A DNA stretch of 64,000 nucleotides from Mytilisepta virgata (GCA_028015205.1 CM051512.1:9794255-9858254), one strand, 5' to 3'. Numbered from the stretch's first letter, positions 23,610 to 36,900 are shown. Translations and numbers: made by a program. Notes: generated by a model from the sequence alone, not told the origin.

Positions 23610-25632
23610 GGGTTTCTGCGAACCCTTGTAGAAATCTTTTTCACGTTCGAAATTTATTTACAGTATATGGGGATGTTGAAAAAGGAAACAAAAATGAAAA
23701 ATATTTATTCAGAACTTTTATTTATATGTTGAATGTGATATTGTATGGTTGGCTGGACCACTTTTTTTCTCCCCACTTCTAATTGTCACCCAAATGCCAC
23801 CCCTACTCGTAGCCACCAAGTAAACCAGAACTAATATACATGTTGTTAAAAATATATTGCATGTAAATTTTGAATATTTTGATAATAGTTTTTTCATTAT
23901 TTACTGAGTGGAATGCTGGCAATGCATTGTCTTGGTAAAAAGGATAAATATTTAAATTGTGTCTCAAAATTAAATTAAAACTATATTTGAAAGATGGGCA
24001 TTGTACAAAGGATCATATTGACTTAGGCCAGGCTTAAAATAGTCTTTGTTTGCTGTAGCCCGATCCATACTTACGAGGGTATGGTAGGTAGGTAGGCATT
24101 TTTTAATCATATTCATAATTAAATTCATGAACTGAATGGAACAAAAATAATTTATGACTCAACTGAAATAAAATATTGAAAAAAAAGTCACTCACATGGT
24201 CAATAAAATGTTGAAGTCGGGCCAATTTTGAAAAGGCGGGCGGGCTACAGCAAACAAAAAATTAGGTGGGACTTGTCTACCTCTTATACTTCCATAAAAG
24301 ATGTCAGAGATAATCTTAAGTGATGAATTTGTAATGAAATACATTGTTAGATGACTGAACCTAGGATACAGTGGCAATATGTATTTAAATTTCTTTTGTT
24401 TTTTTACAAAATCATGTCTCTGTAGAATTTACAAATGCTACTTATGATTTATTTTTTTGTGATATTTTTATACTTTGTGGAGTTATGTTTTATAGTATAT
24501 GTAAGAATTAACTTTCAGATTATTTTTCTAAAGAGTAATTATGATGTAACCATCATCAGTTTGTATGTTATACAGACATATATAAAAAGTAAATTATCAT
24601 AAACTAACGCCATCCGATGCCCAGCAAAAATCATTGTAATATATTCACGCAGTTCTTAGGTATCCAACATAAATCCATTGCCGCGCTTAAGCATTTTTCT
24701 TACTTTTTTTCATTTGTGGAGTTTTACAGTTTTTTAATTCATTGCTTCATATTTCCACATTTACGGCCTTGGTCACTACAGATGAGGCAGTCGTTGTTGA
24801 AATGTACAGATGAAATAAAAATGGTATTAGAATGTTTAAAAAACTGTTTGTATATAAGTTAAAGGAACCAATTTACCTCAGTCAGAAAGCTTGTTATGTT
24901 TATTACCTTTGTTTTTATTTTTGATATCCACGTTCTACATGATTATCAGGAACTTCCGGTTAAAATTGGTGCAATAATTCGTAATCTTTTTCCTCCTCTT
25001 CTTATAGCAGCGTTTTCAACAGACGACAGTCATTAACACAGTAGATGTTGTATTGTAATATTTAATATGAGGCAGGTGTTACCTGATGAGCCCCCTCATT
25101 TTTTTTTAAGAAGGGTATATCAGGAAATGTGTATTCATATTTCCCATGAAAAATAATTTAACAAAAATCTTAACGAAGGCTTTGAACGGATCCATTGGCG
25201 AAAATACGTACATTGGGGCGAACGGACCCACATTCATGTCTTAGCGCAAGATCGGAAGTTGGTTTCAACTTCCGATTGAATAAAAATATCTTCTTAGTAC
25301 AGTAGCCAAATCGACACTTCTACCATAATAGCTCCCTTCGGCATGTTCGGGGGCTTATTAAGTATGAGCCGTTAAATCCGGCGACAACAATTACATATTT
25401 TATGCTATGAGAATTTCAACATAATCCAGTAAAATTCAGCAGTACACCCAACGATATATTAGAATGTCTTTTATCAGTAGCTTGACAATAAAGCATGATT
25501 TGATCTCGAAATTTCCATATGCTGTAAAGACTTTGACAACTTTCATACGCGTGTATACAATTTTTTAAATGTGTCTTATTACTACTTATTTTTTAACAAC
25601 AATTATTATTATTTCTGTCATGTACATGTAAT
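23610..25632. other. Intergenic DNA
   Basis: No gene seen. A pair of inverted segments lies at about 24,046-24,064 (TTTGTTTGCTGTAGCCCG) and 24,244-24,262 (CGGGCTACAGCAAACAAA), with about 180 bp between. An AATAAA at 24,167 could be a poly-A signal of the decarboxylase gene but is over 1 kb from the stop. The rest is AT-rich. Confidence 0.5.
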
Positions 25633-25992
25633 TGTATTCTTGCCTTGAAGTCTTACTTGCCTTCTTACTATGTGTATTCTTGCCTTGAAGTCTTACTTGC
25701 CTTCTTACTATGTGTATTCTTGCCTTGAAGTCTTACTTACCTTCTTACTATGTGTATTCTTGCCTTGAAGTCTTACTTGCCTTCTTACTATGTGTATTCT
25801 TGCCTTGAAGTCTTACTTACCTTCTTACTATGTGTATTCTTGCCTTGAAGTCTTACTTGCCTTCTTACTATGTGTATTCTTGCCTTGAAGTCTTACTTGC
25901 CTTCTTACTATGTGTATTCTTGCCTTGAAGTCTTACTTGCCTTCTTACTATGTGTATTCTTGCCTTGAAGTCTTACTTGCCTTCTTACTATG
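25633..25992. repeat. 40-bp minisatellite, 9 copies
   Basis: Nine nearly perfect tandem copies with period 40; the phrase TGCCTTGAAGTCTTACTTGC recurs every 40 bases from 25,641 to 25,961. Copies 3 and 5 share a single G-to-A change (CTTACTTAC), so some units were amplified as groups. Confidence 0.97.
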
Positions 25993-27035
25993 TTTATACA
26001 CGTTGACAGGCACAGAATAGACACTTAAATGATTTAAATGAAATGGCACTTAGCACCAATATGTAGTCTATTGTAATCTAGATTTACAAATCTTTACCAT
26101 GTACAACGGGTAACTTTTATCTCACCGCAAAAGCTACCTTTAACAAGTGTAATCTATGATTGCAGGAGAAATTAGTCTTCATGAGGCATGGTAGACAGCA
26201 AAAAAACATGTTTTTTTTAAACCTTCATAATTATATTTTCCAAGATATCCCTTGCATATTTGAGAAAATAGCCGATTTTCTGATACATATATATGCCCTA
26301 TTCACACAGAATTGTCACTTGATTTGACCTTATTTGAAAAATAAAACTAAGAATGAAACAATTGTACCGTCTTTCCGGCGTTACTGGCTGTGCAGGATGA
26401 TGTACACGTATCTGTACATTTATTTATTTATTTACACAACAGTGGAACTGCATAGAGTTTATTTGATATAATGTACGAACTAATTAAGAAGTGTGAACAT
26501 TGTTATTTGTTTAAAAGCTTTTATACAATATATGACAAAAATTTATTGTACTTTATTATATTTAGGATATTCTGTATGTTTAAATGCTTTTGTGATTTCC
26601 ATGGCACAAACAAATTTTGTTCATAATAATAATATTTCTGGACCTGATATTGTGTATTGTTTTCTTTTGTCCACTATTATGATGTTTGGGTCACATATTA
26701 CAATGACATTAAAAAAGATCTGGATCTTCTTTATATCTAACATTCACATATACCTTGTCCGTTGTAAAAAAAAATGACATAAGGCTTAAGCAATTCTCAG
26801 GAGATATCAACGGAAAATTCGTGACCAATACCCGAACATAAAGTTTAAAAACAATACTAGACTGTCTTTCTTTTGTGTGTTGTGTGTACACCATATCCTG
26901 TATTGTATTAGCGTTTCCGGAATGAGGAACCAGAGTGAGTTATCTTTCGCCACCCTCAGCGCTAATGCCCATTTTGGGGCAGTCAGCTTTTTTTCAATTG
27001 ACTTTTCCACAAGAATAAAAGCTTTTATTGTCCAT
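25993..27035. other. Intergenic DNA
   Basis: No gene seen. About 26,260-26,400 shares short phrases (ATAGCCGATTTTCT, CGTCTTTCNGGCGTTAC) with 715-840, so a weak interspersed repeat may be present. The longest ORF, a hydrophobic 94-codon frame at 26,493-26,777, has no recognisable domain. Confidence 0.45.
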
Positions 27036-27182
27036 CCGCCCGACAAACTACCGAAGTCACCCGGCCGGCAATGCCTAAACCACCAAACTAACTAAGCCAC
27101 CCTGCCGAAAATCTACCTAAGTCACCCTGCCGACAAACTACCTAAACAACAGCCGAAAAACTACCTAAACCATCTGGCCAAC
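27036..27182. repeat. Short degenerate tandem repeat
   Basis: About five imperfect units of 25-33 bp built on CTACCTAAGTCACCCTGCCG and variants such as AACTACCTAAACCA. It would read as a Pro/Thr-rich peptide only in broken frames. Confidence 0.7.
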
Positions 27183-27582
27183 ACACCCAAGGACCATTGA
27201 TAGAAGTATAAAAATAAAACGAGCCACTCTGTTTATTGATCCGATGTTGCTGGAGAAAACAGTACACATGTATGTTTTCCTGCATATCTGACCTCTCAAA
27301 CTAGACAATTTTACGTCATCTCGTTCAATGACGAATTGACCCCAGGACACGAGGGGCGGTTCATGTATTTGAAATAAGTAGATAGCGATTTTTTTTTTTT
27401 TTTTTGGTGACTGCCATTGACACATGCTTATGTTTTATTTTTGAGTCCGAGATTAAGCGGGAGAGCATTTTCGACTGTTTGTGACGAAGTCCATTAAAGA
27501 CGTCAAATAATAATTCATAACATTATACAGGTTTTTGTGTAGAGACCCTTTGTATACAGCAGGTGAGTAAATCATTATGGTC

Positions 27583-27714
27583 CACAGGTACTAGACGTTC
27601 TATCAATAATAATAAAATATGGGCAATGGGAAAAAAATGTGTCAATGTGTATAAAATATATATATATACACTGCCCATATTTTATTATTATTGATAGAAC
27701 GTCTAGTGCCTGTG
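27583..27714. repeat. Hairpin-forming inverted repeat
   Basis: The left arm from CACAGGTACTAGACGTTC through ATCAATAATAATAAAATATG is mirrored by the right arm ending GAACGTCTAGTGCCTGTG. Arms are about 42-44 bp with one clear mismatch; the loop is an AT-rich 40-45 bp segment with a (TA)n run. Probably a small foldback element. Confidence 0.85.
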
Positions 27715-28070
27715 TACGGTCGTTGGTGTTATCTTTACGTCTTAATGTTTGATGGTTTTCCATTCCACCCATAATACTTGGAAATTTTTAAATAAATGTG
27801 TATTGTTTATACAGAATATGTATAAATTTTTTCTAGATATTTTTGGGGGTTCGCTTATTTGAACAGCTATATCTTTTAGGGCGTTTTGAAAAAAAGTATT
27901 ATTTTTGGGGGGTTAAATTTTTTCCGGGACGAGCCTACGTACAGATGATTAAGCGGAGTTACCCCCTCCCCCCTCATTTCCCCTTGGGGTTTCAAGACAG
28001 TAGCAATTTGTTTGGAGATATGATTTATGTTAGGTTTGTAAGCCAGCAACGATCCAATATCTCCCCTGGC

Positions 28071-29160
28071 TAAAAGCCAGGGTGAGGTTTTGCCATCACT
28101 TTGCGTCCGTCGTCCGTCCGTTAAATTTCACATTTTAATTTTCCACTAAAAAACCACTGAACTAAATGGAACCAAACTTGACAGCAATTTTCCAGTTGGG
28201 AAGGTCCTTTACAGAATTTGTAATTTTGGTTCCGATCGAATATTCAACATGGCTGCCAGGCCCAATAATGTGTTCTAATTGGCTTTTTAAAAAATCTTTT
28301 TGTCAGAAACCACAAGACCAAATGAACTTCTACTTTGCAGGAATGTTCCTTAGATGGTCCTCTACAAAATTTATTTGGAAAATTTTTTGGAAATCCAAGA
28401 TGGCCGCCACCGTGTATCCGGACCATAAATGACCACGTGATTATTCAAAAGTTCCCAGATGTTCCATACAACACAATTGAAATGACCTCGGTAATTATCG
28501 ACAAACTTCGGAAATGCCAATATAACGAACTTATTTTTACAGACTCTGCATATAAGCAAACTTGAGTAAATTTATATACAAAATTCCTGCTTTAATTTTT
28601 TTTGGTTCAACCATTCACGGTCATAAATAGATACAATTTTCGATCATCATCTAGTATGGTCCGGATACCTTAACATGGGACCTTATGGGATATAACTACA
28701 AACAACGTCTTCTTAGAAATGTTTCACAGATTGAATTATTAAAATATGCCTGAATGATTGCATGATGGTCCTGTACCAAATTTGTAAGTTTGATGCCGAT
28801 TGGAAATCCAAGATGGCTACCACTGCAGGAAATTAGTTTTAAACACAGTTCCCAATATTTCAAAAATCTTGTCAGGAACCACAAGACCAAATGAACTTCT
28901 TTGCAGGTTGGTCCTTAGATGGTTCTCTACCAAATTTGTAATTTTGGCGACAATTGGAAATCCAAGATGGCCGCCACCATGGGACATAGTTAACATAGGG
29001 CCTTATGGGAAATACATACAAACTACTTCTTTAAAACCGTTTGACAGATTGAATTTATAATATGCCTGAATGATTGTATGATGGTCCTGTACCAAATTTA
29101 TAATTTTGCTGCCGATCTGTCATCCAAGATGGCGGGAGACTTAGTTGAACATAGAAATCT
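28071..29160. mobile_element. Modular non-autonomous repeat, copy 4
   Basis: Begins GGTGAGGTTTTGCCATCACT and CGTCCGTCGTCCGTCCG. Modules with 'CCAAGATGGCCGCCACC', 'GGAACCAAACTTGACAGC', 'AGATGGTCCTCTA' and 'CCTTATGGGA' follow. It is closest to the copy at 5,540-6,597. It carries only shadow ORFs. Confidence 0.65.
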
Positions 29161-29623
29161 TCGGGTGCTCCTAAATAGGAGGGATTTACAGAATAAAGAA
29201 GAATATAACATCGCCAAACTTATAAACATATTTTTCCGTCAATGCTTTGTGGTGACGTCACATTTTACGCAAAAATTATTGAATGGCAAACAAAACTGGA
29301 AATATGAGACCACTATCAATGTTCCATTATTCCTTTGCTTAAATTTCATTTAGTGTTCAGCATTTTTTTCTCCATGCTCCGACATACACACGACGTTCTT
29401 ATCGTAATATTTATGTTGTTCACCTAGTGTGTTAAATGTACATGTACGTGTTTGTCAGTATACCTGATTAATCTTATGGTGTGTATTGTTATATTTAAAT
29501 GTCTTGGTCAATCGATATACACATGTCTAATACATATTTGTTTATGAATGACATAAATGGCGATATAGTATTTACAGCGTTGATTTAGAAGAGATCTGCA
29601 CTTTATTTTTAGTAGGTGCTGTC
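29161..29623. other. Upstream region of the PARP-finger/PC4 gene
   Basis: Non-coding and AT-rich. Acceptor-like TTTACAG at 29,571-29,577 and TTTTTAG at 29,607-29,613 stand just before the start codon. An untranslated upstream exon may therefore splice here, but none was identified. Confidence 0.4.
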
Positions 29624-30886
29624 ATGAAAAATGCAAGACCATTTGTCGTTAGTTCTCAACCAGTGAAAAATCAAATTCGATGTTGTGGATGCAAATCTTT
29701 GCTCAATTCTGATCATCTTCGATTAGGGGTTAGAGAATACAGGTCTGTTTCGTGGTTCCATTACTCATGTTTTTGGACAAATTGTTACTATAGAAACCAT
29801 TTACGTGGAGTAGATGGGAATACGCTTTCTGAACTTGTAGATGGTTTTTACGGAATTTCACAAACCGACAAGAGCAAATTATTGACGGACACAGGTTGTC
29901 CTTCGGTGCAACGCAGAAAATCTGGACCGGAAGTAGTAAAACCTTATGAAGGTTCTGAAGCAGACGGGGATTACGAACTTGATGAAAATACATTTGATTT
30001 AACAAATTTAGTTTGTGTTTCTGTAATCAAACTTCAGACAAATTCATTGATTAGCATAAGGAAATATTTCATTCCCAGAGGCAATTCAAAAGCAAAACCA
30101 ACGAAATCTGGTATAAGTTTGACTTGTGATCAATGGTCAAAATTAGAATCATTTCAAGATGAAATTAATGACGGAATAGCAATCACTCAAAAGGCTTTAA
30201 AGGACAAAGAAAAGGAGAAAAACGATTGTAAAGATAAAAATAAAATTAAGAACCGAGAAGAAAATCCAGGTTAGTTTTCTTTAGTTAATGTATAATTTAC
30301 CATGTAAACACTGCAACTGCAGGTCGTTTTTGTCGGGAATATCTCAAAAACTTGTTTATAATGTTAGAAAAAAAGTATAACTATATAGATTTATTTCCTT
30401 CTCCAATACTGAAATGACTTAAACTTTCCGCGAGAGTAGAGTTTTTGGCGTAAAATTTGACCTCCTCGCAAATTTTACGCGTATATGATTGTATGCTTTC
30501 TCATTGATGGATACTCAATATTCTTTCATATTCTTTTCATTTTTATATTCAGAGTAAAAATGTTAACATAGAACTATTATTTAAGTATAGACACCAATTT
30601 TCCAAAACAAGTTTCTGTGGTTAAAAAGAGTCAGCATTTTATCATGGTAATATAAATATTTTGTGTATTTACAGATTGGCTCCTATTTTCATTGTCATGG
30701 AAACGTCGAGTTGGAGTCTTTGCTTCTGGAGATGACGCAGTAATCGATATCCGTGATTTTTCCGAAGAAAAGACGTTTTCGGAATCGGATCGTGGTATAA
30801 GATTGACAACGGATCAATGGAAACAGCTTCAGGAAAACGTAGATAATATAAACATCTCATTAGAAAAAGTGTCACAGTTGCACTAA
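29624..30886 (+). CDS. PARP-type zinc finger protein with two PC4-like domains
   Basis: Two coding exons, 29,624-30,269 and 30,675-30,886, joined in phase 1 across a GT-AG intron: 858 nt, 285 aa. An in-frame TGA at 29,549 precedes the ATG. Residues 18-80 look like a PARP-type zinc finger, which binds DNA breaks: C20xxC23, then WFHYSCFW giving H46xxC49, then a VDGF-like region. Residues about 122-190 (ISIRKYF, GISLTCDQWSKLESF) and 222-283 (RVGVFASGDDAVIDIRDF, RGIRLTTDQWKQL) each match the PC4/p15 single-strand DNA-binding fold: IR(E/K/D)(Y/F), then G-I-x-L-x-x-x-Q/D-W-x-x-L. A lysine/glutamate-rich linker (192-212) separates them. No PARP catalytic domain is present. A nuclear, DNA-binding role is inference. 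AATAAA follows the stop within 3 bases. Confidence 0.85.
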
Positions 30887-30888
30887 AT

Positions 30889-30894
30889 AATAAA
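30889..30894 (+). terminator. Polyadenylation signal of the PARP-finger/PC4 gene
   Basis: AATAAA three bases after the TAA stop (30,884-30,886). Very close to the stop, but no other AATAAA follows for some distance. Confidence 0.55.
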
Positions 30895-31214
30895 CATAAA
30901 ATGGAAGCGTCCATCGTATATATATCGTTATATCGAAAAAGAAAAAAAAACATGACAGCATTACCGCCAAGTTTCGGTCATGTGCAGATACAGTAGAATA
31001 TCCGTTGATACAAAAAATAAGATACGTAAAGAAAGAGTTTTATGAGGGAACATATGTTAATACAAACTGTAAACGACTTATTATAAAGCAAAATCAATTT
31101 TTAGCCATTTTCGTTCAAATAAGTTTTATTAAAAATAAAATCAGATATTTAGAAATACTTTCTTTATTTTAAAATAATGATTTCTCATGCGTCTTGAATT
31201 GACACTTCAGCGGG
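30895..31214. other. AT-rich intergenic DNA
   Basis: No feature recognised between the gene end and the next interspersed repeat. Confidence 0.5.
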
Positions 31215-31350
31215 TAATGTGACGGGTGCCGTTAACGGTATAGGAAATGCAAACCCTTCCGGAGCTCCTGTTTTTTAGTGGGAACTCACATTGCTAGTGA
31301 TTTAGTTTCTGTGCTGTTTTGTTCTATTTTTGTTTAGTTTATTACATGTT
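31215..31350 (+). repeat. CCTTCCGGAGC-family repeat
   Basis: GCCGTTAACGGTATAGG, CCCTTCCGGAGCTCCTG, TTTTAGTGGGAACTCACATTG and GTTTAGTTTATTACATG match the copy at 2,748-2,905 in the same order. Confidence 0.6.
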
Positions 31351-31357
31351 TTTTATT

Positions 31358-32562
31358 AACTCACCTGGCCGTCCGTCGTCGTCGTCGTAAACTTTTCACA
31401 CTTTTATCAACTCCTCTGAAACCACTGAACCACTTTAAACCAAACTTAATTGGAATGCTGCTTGGATGGTCCCCTTTAAATTATGTTTTTGGTTTTCCGG
31501 GGCGCCAGCCAATATGGCTGCCATGGTCTGACATAGTTTAACCTTGGACCCTATGGTAATTTTAACATTTTTATTATCTTCTCTGAGACCATTAGGCCAA
31601 TTTGAACCAAACTTTGGTGGAATGGTCCTTGGGTGGCCCCTTTTAAAACTTGTTTTCGGTTTCTCCAAACGCCATCCAACATGGCCGCCATGGCTGGACT
31701 TAGTTTAACATTGAGCCTATGGGAATTTTACTTTTTCGCCAACACCCCTGACAGTACCGAGCCAATTTGAACCAAATTTTGGTGGCATGGTCCTTGGGTG
31801 GCCCATTTCCAAACTTATGTCCGGCATCCCCGACTTCCAACCGACCTGGCTGCTATTACAAAAAATAGAAAAAGGGGGATGAATTTCCAAAATCTTTTTC
31901 TATAAAACTACAAGGCCAGTTACAACCAAACTGGATAGTAATGGTCCTTCGGAGGTTCTCTTTCAGAAGGATGTCCGATGACCCGGACTGTTGGCCAAGA
32001 TGGCAGCCACTGCCGAAATTAGTTAAACATAGGGCCCTATGGGAAAAATTAATTGCAAAATCCTGTCTGAAACCACTTTACCAATTGGAACCAAACTTTG
32101 CAGCAATGGTCCTTATTTGGTCCTCTTTCAGAATTGTGTCCCATGACCAGGACTGTCAACCGAGATGGCTGCCACAACCGAACTTAGTTAACATAAGGCT
32201 CCCATGGGGAAATTAATTGAAAAATATTCTTGTCTGAAACCACTTGACCAATTGGAACCAGACTTTGCAGCAATGGTCCTCTTTCAGAATTGTCTGATTT
32301 CTTGGACTGTGAACCAAGAGGCCGACACAGCCGAACTTAGTTTAACCTAGGACTCTATGGGAAAATCACTCAAAAATCTTCTGGTCTGAAACCACTAAGC
32401 CAATTAGAACTAGACTTGGTAGCAATGGTCCTTAGATGGTTCTCTTTTAGAAATGTGTCCATTGACCTAGACTGTCAACCATCTTGGCTGCCACAGCCGA
32501 ACTTAGTTTAACATAGAACCCTATAGAAAAATATAGCGATACAGGCTATTTAGAGCCTCTAC
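31358..32562. mobile_element. Modular non-autonomous repeat, copy 5
   Basis: Starts TTAACTCACCTGGCCGTCCG and ends TAGCGATACAGGCTATTTAG then AGCCTCTAC. Six or seven modules of about 175 bp carry 'CCAANATGGCNGCCA', 'TTTAACATAG', 'CCCTATGGG' and 'CAATGGTCCTT'. It is most like the copy at 18,594-20,409. Confidence 0.7.
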
Positions 32563-33991
32563 TTCTTATAGTTATACATTTATCTTTGTGGCATTTGTTC
32601 TCATGACTTTGTCTTTTCCTTGGCGTTTCGAATTAACGGACCTTTCGCATTGTTTTGTCCCTTCCGTATTCTTTTGTCGATATATCTGGAGCGTTCTTCC
32701 ATTTGTTTTTTTTCTGTTTTCGGTCATTTTCCCCGACTGAGCTCTATCTGCTGAAGTTAATATCTTATTATTTGTCTCTGGAACTTATGTTTAGCTCACT
32801 TAATGTCAATCTTTAGTTTTTGAAAATCTCCCTTGAAATCACTGCATGTATTTACTAGAGACAAAACATTGATGGTGATCCCCTTACAAAGTTATGTCCG
32901 AACTCTTAATTCAGTTTTATAAATGTACAAAACTTTTAAATCTCTTAAGCTAATGAGACAATAAAGACCTATAACTTTTATGCAAGGGGACTTGGGTAGT
33001 CCCCTTTTAAAAATGTGACCGATGGTGCGTGTCTGGGATCGATATGAGTCTCCTCTCTCAGAATAATGTGCCAATCAGGATCGAAACCTTTATCGGGTAC
33101 GATGGAAAGCCAATATTAATAACCAAATTGTTGTGTCAAATAGAATTAAACGGGCCTAAAAGGAGAGGCCAAAATCCGGCTAAAGGTCAAATTGACCATA
33201 ATGACCTGAAACCCTTCCTAAGCCTTGGACCTATATGCCTGTTGTTACTTAAAATAGAAATATCAGCAATTTTATATATTGCTGATATTTCTATTTTAAG
33301 TAACAACAGGCATGTGAAAGTACTGGGCAATGACAGTTATGAAAGGTCGCCCTCAAAATTGTAATCAGGAGTCCTGGCATTGAACTAGTATGGCCACCCT
33401 TAAAAATCAGTAAAAAAAAATAAAGATATTCTACTCTCAATTACGTAGAAATGTTGGACCATTTGGTAATATGGTCCAAGGGAGGCTTACTTCAAAAATA
33501 TTTTCAGTTAACAAGAGGTAGTTAGACCAAATACTCAATGAAATAAATTACTTAAAAAGACAATGATCAACCAAAAAATTGTCCCTTCCCTGAAAATGCC
33601 GGCCCATGATGACCCTTTCAGGTAATGGTTCATAGATCCATAATGTAAATTGTGGCTCGCTGAACCCCATCCTTTTTTTCAAGCTATATGATCGCTGCAA
33701 CTGAAATTGGTTGAAAGAAGAATATATATGGAATTTTCCTTTAAAGACAACATGATTTTTTATAACGTTCATAAATCTTCTCCTCTGAAACTACTGAATA
33801 ATTTTCAGCTACACTTAGGCTGAAAGATCCTTAGCATATCTAGTATAAAGTATGTGTTTTATTTTTTTATCGAAGGAGAGGTAATTACAAGAACCAGACG
33901 GTGTATAACCAAATGACAGTCACTTGTCTTATCAGGGTCAAATAGAAACGAATGTCTAAATCTAATAAAGATATCTGTCATCAAGTGAATC
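32563..33991. other. Repeat-rich region upstream of the lectin gene
   Basis: Non-coding; text such as CTTCTCCTCTGAAACTACTGA shows further decayed copies of the modular repeats. It contains the perfect hairpin at 33,235-33,313. No TATA box clearly linked to the lectin start at 33,992 was found. Confidence 0.45.
33235..33313. repeat. Perfect 36-bp inverted repeat with 7-nt loop
   Basis: The left arm begins ATGCCTGTTGTTACTTAAAA and the right arm ends TTTTAAGTAACAACAGGCAT. The two arms are exact reverse complements over 36 bp around a TTTATAT loop. Confidence 0.97.
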
Positions 33992-36900
33992 ATGTTGACA
34001 AAAGCAAGGATTTTCTGTATTTTTATACTATCGCTATTTGGTAAGATTTCTACTATAGCTATTGATGTGTGTTTATGTAGGCTTTTTACTTGACGTTTAT
34101 CATTAAGTCAAGTGTAAACTTCGTTAAATTAAAACACAAAATAGGAGTTGAAGCTATATGTTTAGCATTGATTAGCAGTTGACCATTGAAAGATACTTAT
34201 CTTAACAAAGTATGTTTCAAATTTTAACAATATATATTGAGCCCATCTAAGTCGACACGTTTTTTAATTTACCCGAAAATTGCTAATTTTGTGATTTTTC
34301 GTGCATATTTGATTTTTTTATGGACAAGGCGACTTAACTCCAGAACAACATCTGACTTTTATAAGGTAACAGTAGAGGAGCCTAAGGAAAATGTCACTAG
34401 ACAAGTCTAGTGAGTCTTGTACAAGTCTTTTTAGCAACTTTTAAATTCTGATCACAGATACAAAACACTTGGCAATATTTTGTAACCATTTTTCACCATT
34501 TTAGTAACGATGTGTTTAGTTTTTTAGAATAATTTTTAATATTTACACTGGAAACAATAAGAAAAATGTTTTCATGTACTTATTAATACAGTTTCATTTT
34601 TTTAAGTAGAAAGGCTAGTTTATGGATATGATAGAAGATTAATTCTTGAAACGAAATAACTACATATACGTGACAACAGTTAAAGCAAAGGAGAAAAGCT
34701 TGTTTTTACTATTCTCCTTCCGGAGCACCTGAGTTCACACCTGGTTTTTATAGGAGTTCGTGTTGTTCATAGTTTTTTTAGTTTTCAGTATTTATTTGTT
34801 GTGCTTGTGGTTGTTCATTTGTCTTCCGGGGTTTGTCTGTCTAATTGACTGCGTTTTTTTTTTTTTTTTTTTGGTTCGCTCCTTAGATATATTTGTCTTC
34901 TTTAAAGGCACAGTGACACTTTTTGTACCTAGATAAAAAAAAAAAACCCCAACTGCAAATTCAACTGTTATATTAAGTTTGAATTGACAATGTGGTAAAA
35001 TTGTGGCTGCATGACAATCATGTGACAATTATTATCCACAGATAAAGAATGGTGAATGAAAGAGGAAAGGTTTAATAAATTATCAAATTTGAAAGAAAAG
35101 GCAGGACCAGGATTTGGGCAAAATCAAAAGACAGGATCACTTTAGGTGTGAAAAAAATGCAGGTCCTGTGTCAATCAGGAAATGTCTAGGTTTAAATGAA
35201 AATAAAAACTTAGGCTGCAATAGCGGCCGAAAAAAAATCCAGGTCCAAAATTTTGACCAAACAAATAGGCATAAAACTCAAATGGTTGCTCCCTAAGAAC
35301 TGTTCTTTATGGCAAAATTATGAATGTATGTGCTGATGTTAAAAATTAGAAACAGGCATAATTTCATAAAAGTTTATACCAAAAAGAATTCGAACTCGTT
35401 ATAATTTTAATTTTATAGAACGTTCTGACAGCTTCTGTCAAGATGGTTGGATCCATTACAGAAATTCCTGCTTTTTCTTTAGTCCAGACCAGCTAAATTG
35501 GTACGAAGCTCAGGTAAATTAAGTAGGCTTTTCACTTGACGTTTATCATTAAGTCAAGGGTAAACTTCATTAAATTAAAACACAAAATAGGAGTTGAAGC
35601 TATATGTTTAGCATTGATTAGCAGTTGACCATTGAAAGATACTTATCTTAACAAAGTAAGTTTCAAATTTTTACAATATATATTGACCCCATCTAAGTCG
35701 ACACGTTTTTTAATTTACCCGAAAATTGCTAATTTTGTGATTTTTCGTGCATATTTGATTTTTTTATGGACAAGGCGACTTAACTCCAGAACAACATCTG
35801 ACTTTTATAAGGTAACAGTAGAGGAGCCTAAGGAAAATGTCACTAGACAAGTCTAGTGAGTCTTGTTCCAGTCCTTTTAGCAACTTTTAAATTCTGATCA
35901 CAGATACAAAAAACTTGGCAATATTTTGTAACCATTTTTCACCATTTTAGTAACGATGTGTTTAGTTTTTTTAGAATAATTTTTAATATTTACACTGGAA
36001 ACAATAAGAAAAATGTTTTCATGTACTTATTAATACAGTTTCATTTTTTTTTTAAGTAGAAAGGCTAAATTAAGTTCAAAATCTTCCAAGTCTTTAAAAA
36101 TGGAAATGTAAAATCTTAAAATCTTGAAAATCGTCACATATACTTTATATATGTAATAACAGGTAATGGGACAAAAGCTATACCATGGGTTCATTTATTT
36201 TTGTATATACACCAATTTTCGTGGTTTAGTAAAAAAAACTTTTTGGGAGAATACTTTTAATTTGAATGTTTTGTAATTCCTTAACTAGCAATTCTAGTTA
36301 ACACTAGGTGCAGCACTGGGAGGAAACATCAATTGTAAACATTAGATCTGGTACCCAAATCACCTATAGATAGGTGATAAATATTCTTTAACCAAGTTTT
36401 TAAATAACTTCCGAAAAAACAGCTCCACCTGGCGTTAGGTGGAATGGCTACCTTAACGTCTACTAGCAATTATTACATGCATATCATGAAATAAGATACT
36501 GAATTGATATGATATTGTACAAGACGAACACGCGGAACCGGACTTTTAACGTGCTAGCGAAAAAGTCAGCTGAAGGAACAAGACGTCACCCCACCCAACT
36601 TAAAATCTTAAAATCTTGAAAATCGTCACATATACTTTTTATATGTAATAACAGGTAATGGGGCAAAAGATACGTCACATATACTTTTTATATGTAATAA
36701 TAGGTAATGGGACAAAAGATATACCTTGGGATCATTTATTTTTGTATGTACACCAATTTTCGTGGTTTGGTAAAAAAATGCGTTTTAGGAGAATACATTT
36801 AATTTGATGGTTTTGTAATTCCTTAACTAGCAATTCTAGTTAACGCTGGGTGCTAGCTGTTACATTAAATGTTCTGCTTTTAACTTCTTTAATTCTGAAA

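Noticed and set aside
25633..25992. CRISPR array
   Set aside because: Units are contiguous 40-bp copies with no unique spacers, in a eukaryotic genome.
26493..26777. 94-codon hydrophobic ORF as a membrane protein gene
   Set aside because: AT-rich, no splice context, no family motif; hydrophobicity is expected from T-rich DNA.
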